DNA of 64,000 bases, from assembly GCA_022819985.1 (NCBI GenBank), contig JAJEGH010000005.1, positions 25,540-89,539 on the forward strand, written 5' to 3'. Positions 1 to 8,554 of this stretch are shown one piece after another (position 1 is the first letter of the stretch; the number at the start of each line of letters is the position of its first letter). The stretch is from Alphaproteobacteria bacterium (GTDB taxonomy: Bacteria; Pseudomonadota; Alphaproteobacteria; Bin65). The notes under the pieces were generated by a model, which saw only the letters and a program-made list of their open reading frames with translations, was not told the DNA's origin and did not search any database. The position numbers and the translations under genes are program-made.

Positions 1-1183
1 CGAACGAGGCCTGGAGCCCGCCCTCCATCCAGCCGGCGGCGTGCTTGAACAGATGGGCGCCGCCCATCACCGCGCCCCAGAGCGAGAACACGCTCTCATA
101 GGCCGCCTGGGCGTCGACCGCGTTGGCCGCGTTGACGTTGGACGAGCGGTACGGCACCCGGTAGCGCCGGGCGAACTGGCCGCCGACCAGCGCGGATTTC
201 ATGTATTCCGGCGTGCCGAAGGCGGGCGCGCCGCTGCGCATGTCGACGTTCGAGGTAAAGCCGCCATAGACGAAGGGCGCGCCGGGGCTGTTCAGCTGGT
301 GGATCGTCAGGCCGGCGAGGAATTCGGCATTCTGCTGGGCCACGGCGCCGGCCAGCGTCACCGGCGCCATCGCGCCGGCCAGGGTGAAGGGCGTCATCAC
401 GACCGGCTGGCCGCGGTCGCCCATGCGCAGGATGCCTTCAACCATGTGCAGGTCCAGGCGCAGGGGCGAGCTCGAATTGATCACCGTGATGACCGAGGGT
501 TCGCGCTCCAGCGTCTCATGGTCGACACCGCGCGCGATGCGGGACAGTTCGATGCCGTCCAGCACGCGCTCCCGGCCCAGGCTGTAGGCGTGGATCGGCT
601 TGTCGGTCATGGTCAGTGCGGCGTGCAGGGCATCGAGATGGCGCACGCCGGGATGGATGTCCGTCGGCTCGACCGGATAGCCGCCCCACATATGGATGGC
701 CGGCAGCACCTGCCCGAGGCGGAGGAACTGCTTGTAGTCCTCGAAATTGCCGACCCGGCGCCCGCCTTCGAAATCGGCGGCGTTGGGCGTGCTGCTCACC
801 GCGCCGAAGACCAGGCGGTCGCCACCGAAGACGAGCGTGCGCGCCGGGTTGCGGCAATAGAATTCGAAGGTATCCGGCGGTTTGCCGATCTGCGCCTCGA
901 CGAGATCGGCGGGAAAGCGGACCCTGTTTCCGTCCGGCGCCACGTCAGCGCCCGCTTCCTTCAGCAGCGCCTTCCCTTCGTCGTGCAGGAGATCGATGCC
1001 GATCTCCTGAAGCACGGTGAGCGCCGTCCGGTGGATGGCTTCAAGCTCGTCTTCGGAGACCGCGGGCACGGGATCGAACAGCCGGCGCGGTTGCGGCCGG
1101 ATCGGAGCTTCCGAACTTCGCGCGGCGGCGTCGGTTTCGGCGCGGCGGCGTCGACCGCCGCGGCCGCGTCTCTCGGGGGGCAT
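1..1183 (-). CDS. Trimethylamine methyltransferase (MttB) family protein, 3' end cut by window edge
   Basis: The minus-strand frame is open from an ATG at 1183 to the left edge, giving 394 residues without a stop. The start has an AAAGGAAA ribosome site 7 bases upstream. After a basic, low-complexity first 35 residues, the protein reads as an MttB-superfamily TIM barrel, with stretches such as TALTVLQEIGIDLL, FGAVSSTPN, MTDKPIHAYS and FVYGGFTSNVDMRSG. Family members move methyl groups from quaternary or tertiary amines to a corrinoid protein. No in-frame amber codon is seen in the part present, so nothing points to pyrrolysine. That fits the non-Pyl branch, which includes glycine-betaine methyltransferases, although the missing C-terminus could still carry one. 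It is divergent from the selenoprotein gene with 190 bp between them. Substrate unknown. Confidence 0.85.
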   Translation of the reverse strand, partial: MPPERRGRGGRRRRAETDAAARSSEAPIRPQPRRLFDPVPAVSEDELEAIHRTALTVLQEIGIDLLHDEGKALLKEAGADVAPDGNRVRFPADLVEAQIGKPPDTFEFYCRNPARTLVFGGDRLVFGAVSSTPNAADFEGGRRVGNFEDYKQFLRLGQVLPAIHMWGGYPVEPTDIHPGVRHLDALHAALTMTDKPIHAYSLGRERVLDGIELSRIARGVDHETLEREPSVITVINSSSPLRLDLHMVEGILRMGDRGQPVVMTPFTLAGAMAPVTLAGAVAQQNAEFLAGLTIHQLNSPGAPFVYGGFTSNVDMRSGAPAFGTPEYMKSALVGGQFARRYRVPYRSSNVNAANAVDAQAAYESVFSLWGAVMGGAHLFKHAAGWMEGGLQASF

Positions 1184-1373
1184 CGGTTTCCTTTCGTTTC
1201 CCGCCGCCCGGTCGGCCGAACCACGGGTGGGGCGCCGGATTAGACCAAAAAGCCGCTCCGGTCATGCCGAAAGTGCAGGTCGCCGCCCGGAATGCCCTGC
1301 GGCTTGCCGCTTGCCGGCGCATCGGAGGCCCGCTACCTTGCCGGCCACCTCGCCAATACAAGGAGGGCCACCG

Positions 1374-2504
1374 ATGAGCAGCCTGAATTTCGAAGCTGCG
1401 CCTCTGCCCGTCCGGGACGACATTGCGGAAGCCCTGCCGCAGGTCTGGGCCCGGATCGGCCAGCCGGGAACCTGGCTGACCGCGCGGGAGCGGGTCGCGG
1501 TCGCTGCTGAAAGCCGGAATGCGCGGTATTGCCTTCTGTGCGCCGAGCGCAAGGAGGCGCTGTCGCCCTACGCCGTGCAGGGCGAACACGATTCCCTCGG
1601 CGAACTGCCGGACGACAAGGTGGAACTCATCCACCGGATGATGACCGATCCCGGCCGCATCGCCGGACACTGGTATGCAGCTCTGACCGGCAGTGGCCTG
1701 CCGGAAACCGAATATGTCGAGATCGTCGGGCTTGTCGCCTGCACGGTCGGCGTCGACACCTTCTGCCGCGGTATCGGCATGGCGCCGCCGGACCTGCCGG
1801 AACCCCAGGATGGCGCGCCGTCGCGCGAGGCGGTCGGCGAAGCGAACCTGAACCGCGACCTGGCCTTTGCGCCGACGCTCGATCCGTTCGTCGACGGCCC
1901 GTTACAGAAGGAATTCTTCCCCGGCGGACCGCCAAGCGCGGCGCATATCCGCCGCGCGCTGTCCTCGGTGCCGGACAGCCAGCGCCAGTTCTGGCAGATG
2001 GCCACCGTGCTCTACATGAACGGCATGCAGATGCGCGACTTCTCGACCGAGTACCGCGCCATCACCCACGCCCAGATCGAGCTGGTTGCCGGCCGGGTTT
2101 CGGCCATCAACCAGTGCGTCTACTGAACCACCAGCCATGTGGCCCTGCTCCGTGCGAGCGGCGAATATACTGGCGACGACTACGATCTGAGCGCGGTTCT
2201 GGGCGATTCGGGCGAAGATAGCGGCATTCCGCACGCCGACGTCCTGATCCGTCTGGCCGAAACGGCGATCGCCTACGACGATGCGGCGACCGGTGCGGCC
2301 CGCGAGGCCGTCATCGAACGGATGGGCGAGGCCGCCCTGGTCGATGCCGCCGCCATCGCGGCCAACTTCAATGCCATCGACCGGGTCGCCGACGCCATCG
2401 GCATTCCGCTCGAAGAAGAGAAGGCAGCAATTTCGGCCGACTTCCGCGAGGAACTCGGCATCGACGACTTCGGCAGGGCCAGCCTGCCGGCCGCTGCCGA
2501 ATAG
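1374..2504 (+). CDS. AhpD-like (CMD fold) selenoprotein with in-frame UGA = Sec251
   Basis: Start ATG 1374 has a strong ribosome site (AAGGAGGG, 1360-1367). Reading stops at UGA 2124-2126 after 250 codons, but the same frame continues without a break to TAG 2502, and both halves belong to one fold. The N-terminal domain has Cys53-Leu-Leu-Cys56. The C-terminal domain runs through ITHAQIELVAGRVSAINQ into Cys248-Val-Tyr-Sec251-Thr-Thr-Ser-His255, the AhpD-type CxxC...H motif with Sec as the second Cys, and ends with a typical CMD tail (AANFNAIDRVADAIGIPLE). The alternative, two genes, needs a GTG start at 2139 with no ribosome site and cuts the active site in two. A SECIS-like hairpin follows the UGA, and selD, selC, selB and selA lie alongside. 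AhpD-like selenoproteins are known from environmental surveys. By family, the role is thiol/selenol peroxidase or disulfide reductase chemistry; the substrate is unknown. Confidence 0.88.
2142..2162 (+). promoter_or_regulatory. Bacterial SECIS element in the selenoprotein mRNA
   Basis: The hairpin pairs GCC (2142-2144) with GGC (2160-2162), leaves CU (2145-2146) bulged, pairs GCUC (2147-2150) with GAGC (2156-2159), and closes a five-base loop CGUGC (2151-2155). The loop begins 24 nt after the UGA, inside the usual bacterial range. G is at loop position 2 and is followed by U, and a U is bulged below the upper stem. These are the features SelB recognises in the E. coli fdhF element. The structure was folded by eye. 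Confidence 0.75.
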
Positions 2505-2525
2505 GCCGGTCCCGGTTTTCTGAGT

Positions 2526-2552
2526 CCGGGTCGAAGCGCCGCTTCGGCCCGG
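2526..2552. terminator. Bidirectional hairpin terminator between the selenoprotein gene and selD
   Basis: A 12-bp stem (2526-2537 with 2541-2552, one G-U pair) closes a 3-base loop and is followed on the plus strand by GCGATTTT. It sits in the 54-bp gap between the two convergent genes and could end both transcripts. The T run is clearer for the plus strand. Confidence 0.6.
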
Positions 2553-2558
2553 GCGATT

Positions 2559-4775
2559 TTATCCGAACCGGATTGCGGTCTCGCCGGACCGCATTCCGGT
2601 CGTTTCGCCGATAATGACGGCATCGGCATATCCGGCCTGCCGCAGCGCCTCGACGCATGGATCGGCGCGGTCGCCGGGCACAGCAGCGAGCAGGCCGCCG
2701 GCGGTCTGCGGGTCGGCGAGGATTTCCGGTACGGTTCCTTCGCAAGCCGACCTCAGCGCGGCCCGGTTGGCCGGATGGAGTGTGCTGGCATGGCCGGCGG
2801 CGAGCAGGTCGGCGGCGCCGGGCAGCAGCGGCAGCGCAGCCTCGTCCAGCACGGCGCCGCAGCCCGACGCCTGCAGCATTTCCAGAAGATGGCCGCCCAG
2901 GCCGAACCCGGTCACGTCGGTGCAGGCGGTCGCACCGTGCTGCTGCAAGGCACCGACTGCCGCCGCGTTGCTCGCCAACATGCCGCCCAGCGCCGCTTCG
3001 ACATCCCGGCCTTTCGCAGCGCGCGTCATTTCCGCCGCCAGCAACACACCCGTGCCGAGCGCCTTGGTGAGAATCAGCCGGTCGCCCGGTCTTGCGCCGC
3101 CCTTGCGCCAGGGTTCGCCGTCGCCGACCGTCCCGTTGACCGTCAGCCCCACCGTCATTTCGGCGCCCTCGGCCGTATGGCCGCCGATCAGCACGGCGCC
3201 GGCTTCGGCGAGGCCGCGCAGTACGCCGCGCAACAGCAACTCCAGGTCGCGCCCGACGATGACCGGCGCCGCAAAAGGCAGCGTCACCGAGACCAGCGCG
3301 GAGACCGGCGCACCGCCCATGGCGTGGATATCGCCCACGCAATGGTTGGCCGCGATACGGCCGAACAGGTACGGGTCGTCGATAAAGGCGCGGAACTGGT
3401 CGACGGTCTGATACAGGTCCGCGCCGGCGGGCACGGCGACCGGCGCCGCGTCGTCCGGGTTGTCGAGCGCCAGCGCCGGTGCGGTTTCCGGATCGGCGCG
3501 GAGGCGGTCCAGCACCGCATTCAGGATCGCTTGGGGCACCTTGGCGCCGCAACCGCCGCAGCGCATGGCTTCCGTTGCGCCGTCCACCGCCGGCGCGCCG
3601 GTCATGGCGGGCAGGTCCGGGCCGTAGCGCGCCATCCAGCGCCGATCGATCCGGTCCTTCCAGCGCCAGACCCAGTTACCTTCGGCCGCAAAGACGGCCT
3701 TTGAGGCAACGGCGCGTTTTTCCCCCAGCGAGATCAGCGAGAGCACGCGGCGCTGCGGGCGGAACGGCCGCAACGCCCCGCCCCGGACGGCTCGGCGCAG
3801 ATTGCCGGCCAACACCGGGCCCTGCCGCACGGCGTAGACCCCGGACTTGGGCAGGGAAACCGAATCGAAGGCGGCGCAGTCGCCGGCGGCAAAGACCGTC
3901 TCGTCGGACACGGATTGCAGCGTTGGGCCGACCTTCAGGAAGCCGCGGGGGTCGACGGCAAGGCCGCTCTCGCGCAACCACGGCGCGGCGCCGCCCTGGG
4001 TGACGAGGATCGCGGCATCGTGTTCGAAAACGCGCCCGGACTCGCACAAGACCCGGCCGGGTTCGATCGCCGCGGCTGTCTCGCCGGTTTCGACCGCGAT
4101 GCCGTTGCGCCGCAGCGCCGACAGCACACGCCGGCGGACCCCTGCGGCGTGCCCCGGTATGATTTCCGGCGTCATCGAAAGGATCGTGAACTGCGGTCGT
4201 TCTGTAATACCTTTCATTTTATTTTCAAATTGTTGGAGCTGTATGTTCATTCGATTTTGTAATGCCATCGCCGCTTCGACACCGCCGGCGCCGGCACCGA
4301 TGACGACGATCCGGACCGCCCCGTTCCGCGCCTCCGCCAGCGCTTCGATTTCCGCCCAGCGCCGCAGGAACGCCGGCACCGGTTTGAGCGGAATAGCGTG
4401 TTCCGCCCCCGCGATCCCGCCAGTCTCCGGGACCGACCCGATGTCGATACTCAGCAGGTCATAGGGCAGCGGCGGCCGGCCCGCGAGCGATACCTGCCGC
4501 GCCGTTCGGTCGATTCCGGCCGCCCGGTCGACGATCAACCGGGCGCCGGCGAAGCGGCACAGGCGGCGCAGATCGATATTGCAGTCCTCGAAACCGTAAT
4601 GCCCTGCAAGATAGCCCGGCAGCATCCCCGAATAGGGCGTGTCAACCGGCGCCGAGACCAGGGTCAGCCGTACACCCGGCTCCGGCTTCATACCGAACCG
4701 GCGCACGACCTCGACATGGGCGTGGCCGCCGCCGACGAGCACGATTTCGGTCTCGATGGGGAATGCCGGGAGCAC
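2559..4775 (-). CDS. selD: NADH dehydrogenase-like FAD oxidoreductase fused to selenide, water dikinase (SelD)
   Basis: The 738-residue protein has two parts. Residues 1 to about 390 are a pyridine-nucleotide-disulfide oxidoreductase of Ndh type, with the FAD dinucleotide motif GGGHAHVEV at the N-terminus, a second motif GAGAGGVE and the distal FAD motif FAAGDCAAF. From about residue 404 it is SelD, which uses ATP to make selenophosphate from selenide, the Se donor for SelA. The SelD active site reads CGGCGAK: Cys409 and Lys412 match E. coli Cys17 and Lys20. Cys is used there, not Sec. The same fusion is known in cyanobacteria and other proteobacteria; the flavoprotein may help deliver reduced selenium, which is unproven. 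Start is GTG 4775, 32 bp after the tRNA-Sec 3' end. A 60-bp stretch inside the flavoprotein part is very AT-rich. Confidence 0.95.
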   Translation of the reverse strand: MLPAFPIETEIVLVGGGHAHVEVVRRFGMKPEPGVRLTLVSAPVDTPYSGMLPGYLAGHYGFEDCNIDLRRLCRFAGARLIVDRAAGIDRTARQVSLAGRPPLPYDLLSIDIGSVPETGGIAGAEHAIPLKPVPAFLRRWAEIEALAEARNGAVRIVVIGAGAGGVEAAMALQNRMNIQLQQFENKMKGITERPQFTILSMTPEIIPGHAAGVRRRVLSALRRNGIAVETGETAAAIEPGRVLCESGRVFEHDAAILVTQGGAAPWLRESGLAVDPRGFLKVGPTLQSVSDETVFAAGDCAAFDSVSLPKSGVYAVRQGPVLAGNLRRAVRGGALRPFRPQRRVLSLISLGEKRAVASKAVFAAEGNWVWRWKDRIDRRWMARYGPDLPAMTGAPAVDGATEAMRCGGCGAKVPQAILNAVLDRLRADPETAPALALDNPDDAAPVAVPAGADLYQTVDQFRAFIDDPYLFGRIAANHCVGDIHAMGGAPVSALVSVTLPFAAPVIVGRDLELLLRGVLRGLAEAGAVLIGGHTAEGAEMTVGLTVNGTVGDGEPWRKGGARPGDRLILTKALGTGVLLAAEMTRAAKGRDVEAALGGMLASNAAAVGALQQHGATACTDVTGFGLGGHLLEMLQASGCGAVLDEAALPLLPGAADLLAAGHASTLHPANRAALRSACEGTVPEILADPQTAGGLLAAVPGDRADPCVEALRQAGYADAVIIGETTGMRSGETAIRFG

Positions 4776-4807
4776 CGCTTCAGGCCGCGGTTCCGGGCGG
4801 GAGAGGT

Positions 4808-4904
4808 TGGCGGAAGAGGGTGGGAGTCGAACCCACCAGACACGCGCTGGCGCGTCTCAACGGGTTTGAAGCCCGCGCGGCCCACCGGGCGCCGATCCTC
4901 CTCC
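4808..4904 (-). tRNA. selC: tRNA-Sec (anticodon UCA)
   Basis: This is a 97-nt tRNA with encoded CCA. It has an 8-bp acceptor stem, a 5-bp T stem, the anticodon loop CUUCAAA giving UCA that reads UGA, a long variable arm, and G73. These are the hallmarks of bacterial selenocysteine tRNA, and the whole follows E. coli selC closely. It lies between selB and selD on their strand, so it is probably processed from the same transcript. Confidence 0.97.
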
Positions 4905-4972
4905 GCCGGAGGTGAAGTGCTAGCACGGATCGGCTGTCCCCGGAAACGCCCGCATCCGCTCGTATCCACCGC

Positions 4973-6907
4973 TCAGCCACGCCCGACGGTCCCGAAAATC
5001 TCGGCGGCCGGCCGGCGAATCACGCGCTCGTTGCCCGCCCGGCGGGTGAAGCCCGCCCGGTCGAAATATTCCAGCATCTCGACGCTCAGATTGCGGCCCA
5101 GACCGGACCAGTCGCGGAAGTCGGCGACGGTAAACCGGTCGCAGCCGGACGCAGCGAGGCCCGCTTCCGCCGCCCGTGCCAGCGATTCCAGCGCCGCCGG
5201 CGTGAGAAATCGGGTTTTCGAGACCTGCATGACCAGCCCGGCCGCCTGGGCCCGCCGGAAGACGCGCGATACCTCGCCCTGCGCGACGCCGAGCGCTTCG
5301 GAGACTTCCCATACCGTGCGCGGCCGGCCCGATGCCATGAGCGCCGGCTCGATCCGGCTCCAAAGCCGTGCGTCGCGCGGTTCGAGCTCGACCCGCCGGC
5401 CGGCGAGGACGATCCGCTCGCCGCGCCGTTCGACGATCCCGTCGCCGATCAGCCGGTCGAGCGCCGCATCGACGCAAGCGGCGAGAGGACGGCCGGGCAG
5501 CAGCCGGGACAGTGCCGTAGCCGGCAGGCCGGACTCACTGTTTCGCCCCTCCGCACGTCCGTTCAGCGCGGCACGGATCGCTTCCGCAAGACCGGCGAGA
5601 TGGCGATCGAGAATGGCCGCCTGCCGTTCGCCGCTGCCGGCGCGCACCAATTCCGGCACCTCAAGGCCAGACAGTTCCGCTTCGGTCAGATTCCGATTGC
5701 GGGCAAAAGCGGCAAGATCGACGCCGCCGGCAGCAATCTTGAGCTGTGCCGCCAGGGCTTCGGCATGGTTCGGGCGGCGCTGCACCCGGACGAGAGAGAG
5801 GCGCTGCGGCGTCGCCCGGCCGCGCTGCGGACCGTGGCAGTCCAGAACCGTGCCGCCGCCGATCGTGCGTTGCGCCGACTGGTCGCGCAGGATAACCGCA
5901 TCGCCCCTGCACACGCAGACGTCGCGGTCGAGCACGAGCTGCGCCAGCATCTGCCCGTCCGGCGCCAGCTTTCCCGCTTCGAGCAGCGCCACACGGCCTG
6001 GAATGTCGGCCGTCCCCAGATGGGCATGGACCGGCGTCCAGTGGCGCAACGGCCTGTCTTCCGAAGCGAGCAATCGGAAATCGACGTCGATCCGGCGGCT
6101 GACCGATTTCAAGGCCGGCGCGACCAGCCATTGCCCGCGGCCGATCGCGGCCCGCTCGACGTCCGGACCGGCCAGATTGACGGCGCAGCGATCACCGGCT
6201 CCCGCGGCCTCGGCCGCCGCATCCTGAACCTTCAGGCCGCGCACCCGCGCTTCGATTCCCTTCGGTCCGGCGGGGCTGACCGCCAGCCGGTCGCCGATCT
6301 TCAGCGTTCCCGATTGCACCAGACCGGTGACGACGAGGCCCGCACCGCCGACGATAAAGCTGCGGTCGATGGCCATGCGGAAGCCGCCGCACTCCGGCTT
6401 CTCCAGCGCCGGGAGAGCCCGGACCGCTGCGACCAGCCGGTCGAAGCCCGCGCCGTTCGCCGAGGAGACCGGCACGACCGGCGCGTCGGCCAGACCGGTC
6501 GGCTGCACCAGGGCACGCGTCTCGGCAATGACCGCGTCCAGCCATTCGGCGTCCGCAAGGTCCGTCTTCGTGACCGCGACGATGCCGTTGCGCACACCGA
6601 CAAGATCGAGGATGGCCAGATGCTCCCGCGTCTGGGGCATCGGCCCGTCATCGGCGGCAACAACCAGCAGGGCAGCATCGATGGCAATCACGCCGGCCAG
6701 CATATTGCGGATGAACTTCTCGTGGCCCGGCACGTCGACGAAGCCGGTCGTCTCGCCAGGCCGCAGCGCGTCCGCATAGGCAAAGCCGAGATCGATGGTG
6801 AGCCCGCGCCGCTTCTCCTCCGGGAGCCGGTCGGTATCGACTCCGGTCAGGCGTTTCAGCAGGCTGGTCTTGCCATGGTCCACATGGCCGGCGGTCGCGA
6901 TAATCAT
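4973..6907 (-). CDS. selB: Selenocysteine-specific elongation factor SelB
   Basis: The 644-residue GTPase delivers Sec-tRNA to UGA codons by binding the SECIS hairpin. The P-loop AGHVDHGKT is at residues 6-14, followed by RGLTIDLGF, DVPGHEKFI and TKTD. Domains II and III follow. The C-terminal third is a series of winged-helix domains, with TVWEVSEALGVAQGEVSRVF near the end; in this family these contact the SECIS RNA. Start ATG 6907 overlaps the selA stop as ATGA, which favours translational coupling; an in-frame ATG at 6922 would add five residues. The next gene downstream is tRNA-Sec, 68 bp away. Confidence 0.97.
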   Translation of the reverse strand: MIIATAGHVDHGKTSLLKRLTGVDTDRLPEEKRRGLTIDLGFAYADALRPGETTGFVDVPGHEKFIRNMLAGVIAIDAALLVVAADDGPMPQTREHLAILDLVGVRNGIVAVTKTDLADAEWLDAVIAETRALVQPTGLADAPVVPVSSANGAGFDRLVAAVRALPALEKPECGGFRMAIDRSFIVGGAGLVVTGLVQSGTLKIGDRLAVSPAGPKGIEARVRGLKVQDAAAEAAGAGDRCAVNLAGPDVERAAIGRGQWLVAPALKSVSRRIDVDFRLLASEDRPLRHWTPVHAHLGTADIPGRVALLEAGKLAPDGQMLAQLVLDRDVCVCRGDAVILRDQSAQRTIGGGTVLDCHGPQRGRATPQRLSLVRVQRRPNHAEALAAQLKIAAGGVDLAAFARNRNLTEAELSGLEVPELVRAGSGERQAAILDRHLAGLAEAIRAALNGRAEGRNSESGLPATALSRLLPGRPLAACVDAALDRLIGDGIVERRGERIVLAGRRVELEPRDARLWSRIEPALMASGRPRTVWEVSEALGVAQGEVSRVFRRAQAAGLVMQVSKTRFLTPAALESLARAAEAGLAASGCDRFTVADFRDWSGLGRNLSVEMLEYFDRAGFTRRAGNERVIRRPAAEIFGTVGRG

Positions 6908-8349
6908 GGCGGGCTCGGCCATGCAAGGCCATCGATCTGCCCCAGCAGCGCTTCCGGCCTCTCCAGGCAGCGCATGTCGAGCCAGAAGGCGCCCTCCCCG
7001 ACCCGGCCGATCGCCGGCACCGGCAGGGCGCGGAACGCCGCGGCCATATCGCGGAGCGCCCGGCCCGCTGCCTTCTTCCCCATTTTCGGACGTCCGAACT
7101 CTGGCATCAGGCGGACGGCAGCGCTGGGCAGCGCCTCGGCCGGCAGGGCGCCGCTGCCGATCTGGCTCAAACAGTCGGCAACCTCGACCCGCCAGCCTTT
7201 CGGTGCGGCGGCTGCCAGCTCCGCGGCGACCCGCTCGGCGACCGCGCGGATGTCCGCCGGCGGCCGGGCGAGCGAGCGCAGGGCAGGCACGGTTTCCGCC
7301 AGCGTCTCGGGCCGGTTGTAGAGGGCGAGCGTCGCATCGAGCGCTGCGATTCTCAGCTTGTCGAGGCGGAACGCCCGATGCATCGGGTTCTTCCTGATCC
7401 GCTCGACCAAATCCGCGCGGCCGGCGACGATTCCGGCCTGGGGGCCGCCAAGCAGCTTGTCGCCGCTGAAGGTCACAAGGTCGGCGCCGGCCGCCAGCGC
7501 CTCCTGCACCGTCGGCTCGTGCGGCAGGCCGAAGCACTCCAGATCGATCAGCGTACCGCTGCCAAGATCGATACAGAAAGGAATTTCGTGGCGCCGGCAC
7601 AGGGCGGCAAGGTCCCTTTCCGGAACGGCCCTGGTGAATCCGACCACGGCGTAGTTGCTGGCATGCGCCTTCAGGACAAGGGCGGGGCGGGCCGCCATCG
7701 CTTCTTCATAGTCCCCGAGATGGGTCCGGTTGGTAGTTCCGACCTCGACCAGACGGGCGCCGGCCCGGCGCATGATGTCCGGCAGGCGGAAAGACCCGCC
7801 GATCTCGACCAGCTCACCTCGCGAGACCGGCACGGCGCGGCGGCTGGCCAGCGTATTCAGCACCAGCATGACGGCGGCGGCGTTGTTATTGACCGCCGTC
7901 GCCGCCTCCGCCCCGGTCAGCGAGCGGATGCGGGCTTCGAGACGGCCCTCGCGGTCGCCGCGCCGGCCGGCTGCCAGGTCGTATTCCAGATCGACCGGCT
8001 GCCGGGCTGCCTGCGCCATCGCCTCGATCGCCGGTTCCGGAAGCGCGGAGCGACCGAGATTGGTATGGATAACCGTGCCGGTGAGGTTCAGCACCGGGCG
8101 GAGCGACGGAGCCACCGCGGCGGCGACATGAGCGACGACCCGCTCGGCCAGCCCGTCCGGATCGACCCTGCCGCCTTCGAGCAGGCGTGCGCGCGCTTCG
8201 TCCAACACCGTGCGCGCCGCTTCGACCACGCAGCTGCGACCCGCCCGTGCCGCCAGGTCCGACAGGCGCGCATCCTGCAGCAACCGGTCCACGCCGGGCA
8301 ATCCGGCCGGCACGGCGATTGTTTCGGTCTGGTCGGGGTTTGCAGGCAT
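6904..8349 (-). CDS. selA: L-seryl-tRNA(Sec) selenium transferase SelA
   Basis: The 481-residue PLP enzyme converts Ser-tRNA-Sec to Sec-tRNA-Sec using selenophosphate. The PLP lysine is in TFSGDKLLGG (Lys298; E. coli uses Lys295). Other family stretches are LTGTVIHTNLGRS, NNNAAAV and EVGTTNRTHLGDYE. The size matches the family. A bacterial-type SelA, with no PSTK or SepSecS, confirms the bacterial Sec route. Translation is chosen from ATG 8349; upstream in-frame codons would run into the divergent region shared with cfa and lack family sequence. It is first in the minus-strand sel cluster, so the promoter should lie in 8350-8554. Confidence 0.96.
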   Translation of the reverse strand: MPANPDQTETIAVPAGLPGVDRLLQDARLSDLAARAGRSCVVEAARTVLDEARARLLEGGRVDPDGLAERVVAHVAAAVAPSLRPVLNLTGTVIHTNLGRSALPEPAIEAMAQAARQPVDLEYDLAAGRRGDREGRLEARIRSLTGAEAATAVNNNAAAVMLVLNTLASRRAVPVSRGELVEIGGSFRLPDIMRRAGARLVEVGTTNRTHLGDYEEAMAARPALVLKAHASNYAVVGFTRAVPERDLAALCRRHEIPFCIDLGSGTLIDLECFGLPHEPTVQEALAAGADLVTFSGDKLLGGPQAGIVAGRADLVERIRKNPMHRAFRLDKLRIAALDATLALYNRPETLAETVPALRSLARPPADIRAVAERVAAELAAAAPKGWRVEVADCLSQIGSGALPAEALPSAAVRLMPEFGRPKMGKKAAGRALRDMAAAFRALPVPAIGRVGEGAFWLDMRCLERPEALLGQIDGLAWPSPP

Positions 8350-8501
8350 TCCGGCGGCTTTAGCACGCTTTGCCGGCTGGGCGTTAGTGCGGCTCAGTTG
8401 AAAGGCCCCTTGCCCGCACCCGGCATTCGCGGTTCCATCCGCCTTTATCGGCCGGTTCCGGAGGGTCGCAGCAGGGAATACCGGCCCTGATGCCCGTCCG
8501 G

Positions 8502-8531
8502 TTGCAAATCCGGCAAACAGCACGCTAATTT
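8502..8531 (+). promoter_or_regulatory. Candidate promoter for cfa
   Basis: TTGCAA (8502-8507) and TAATTT (8526-8531) are 18 bp apart, and the downstream element ends 23 bp before the cfa start. It is a plausible sigma-70-type pair in the 205-bp region between divergent selA and cfa. Judged by eye only. Confidence 0.35.
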
Positions 8532-8554
8532 CAGGCTTCGGAGGAATTGGGAAG

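Noticed and set aside
41..1243. Plus-strand ORF of 400 codons at the left edge
   Set aside because: It is His/Arg/Gly-rich and antisense to a clear MttB-family protein.
2139..2504. Independent 121-residue protein starting at GTG 2139
   Set aside because: It has no ribosome site, is in frame with the preceding ORF across one UGA, and completes its fold; it is the C-terminal part of the selenoprotein.
3530..3570. SelD as a selenoprotein
   Set aside because: The residue matching E. coli Cys17 is encoded as Cys409; there is no UGA.
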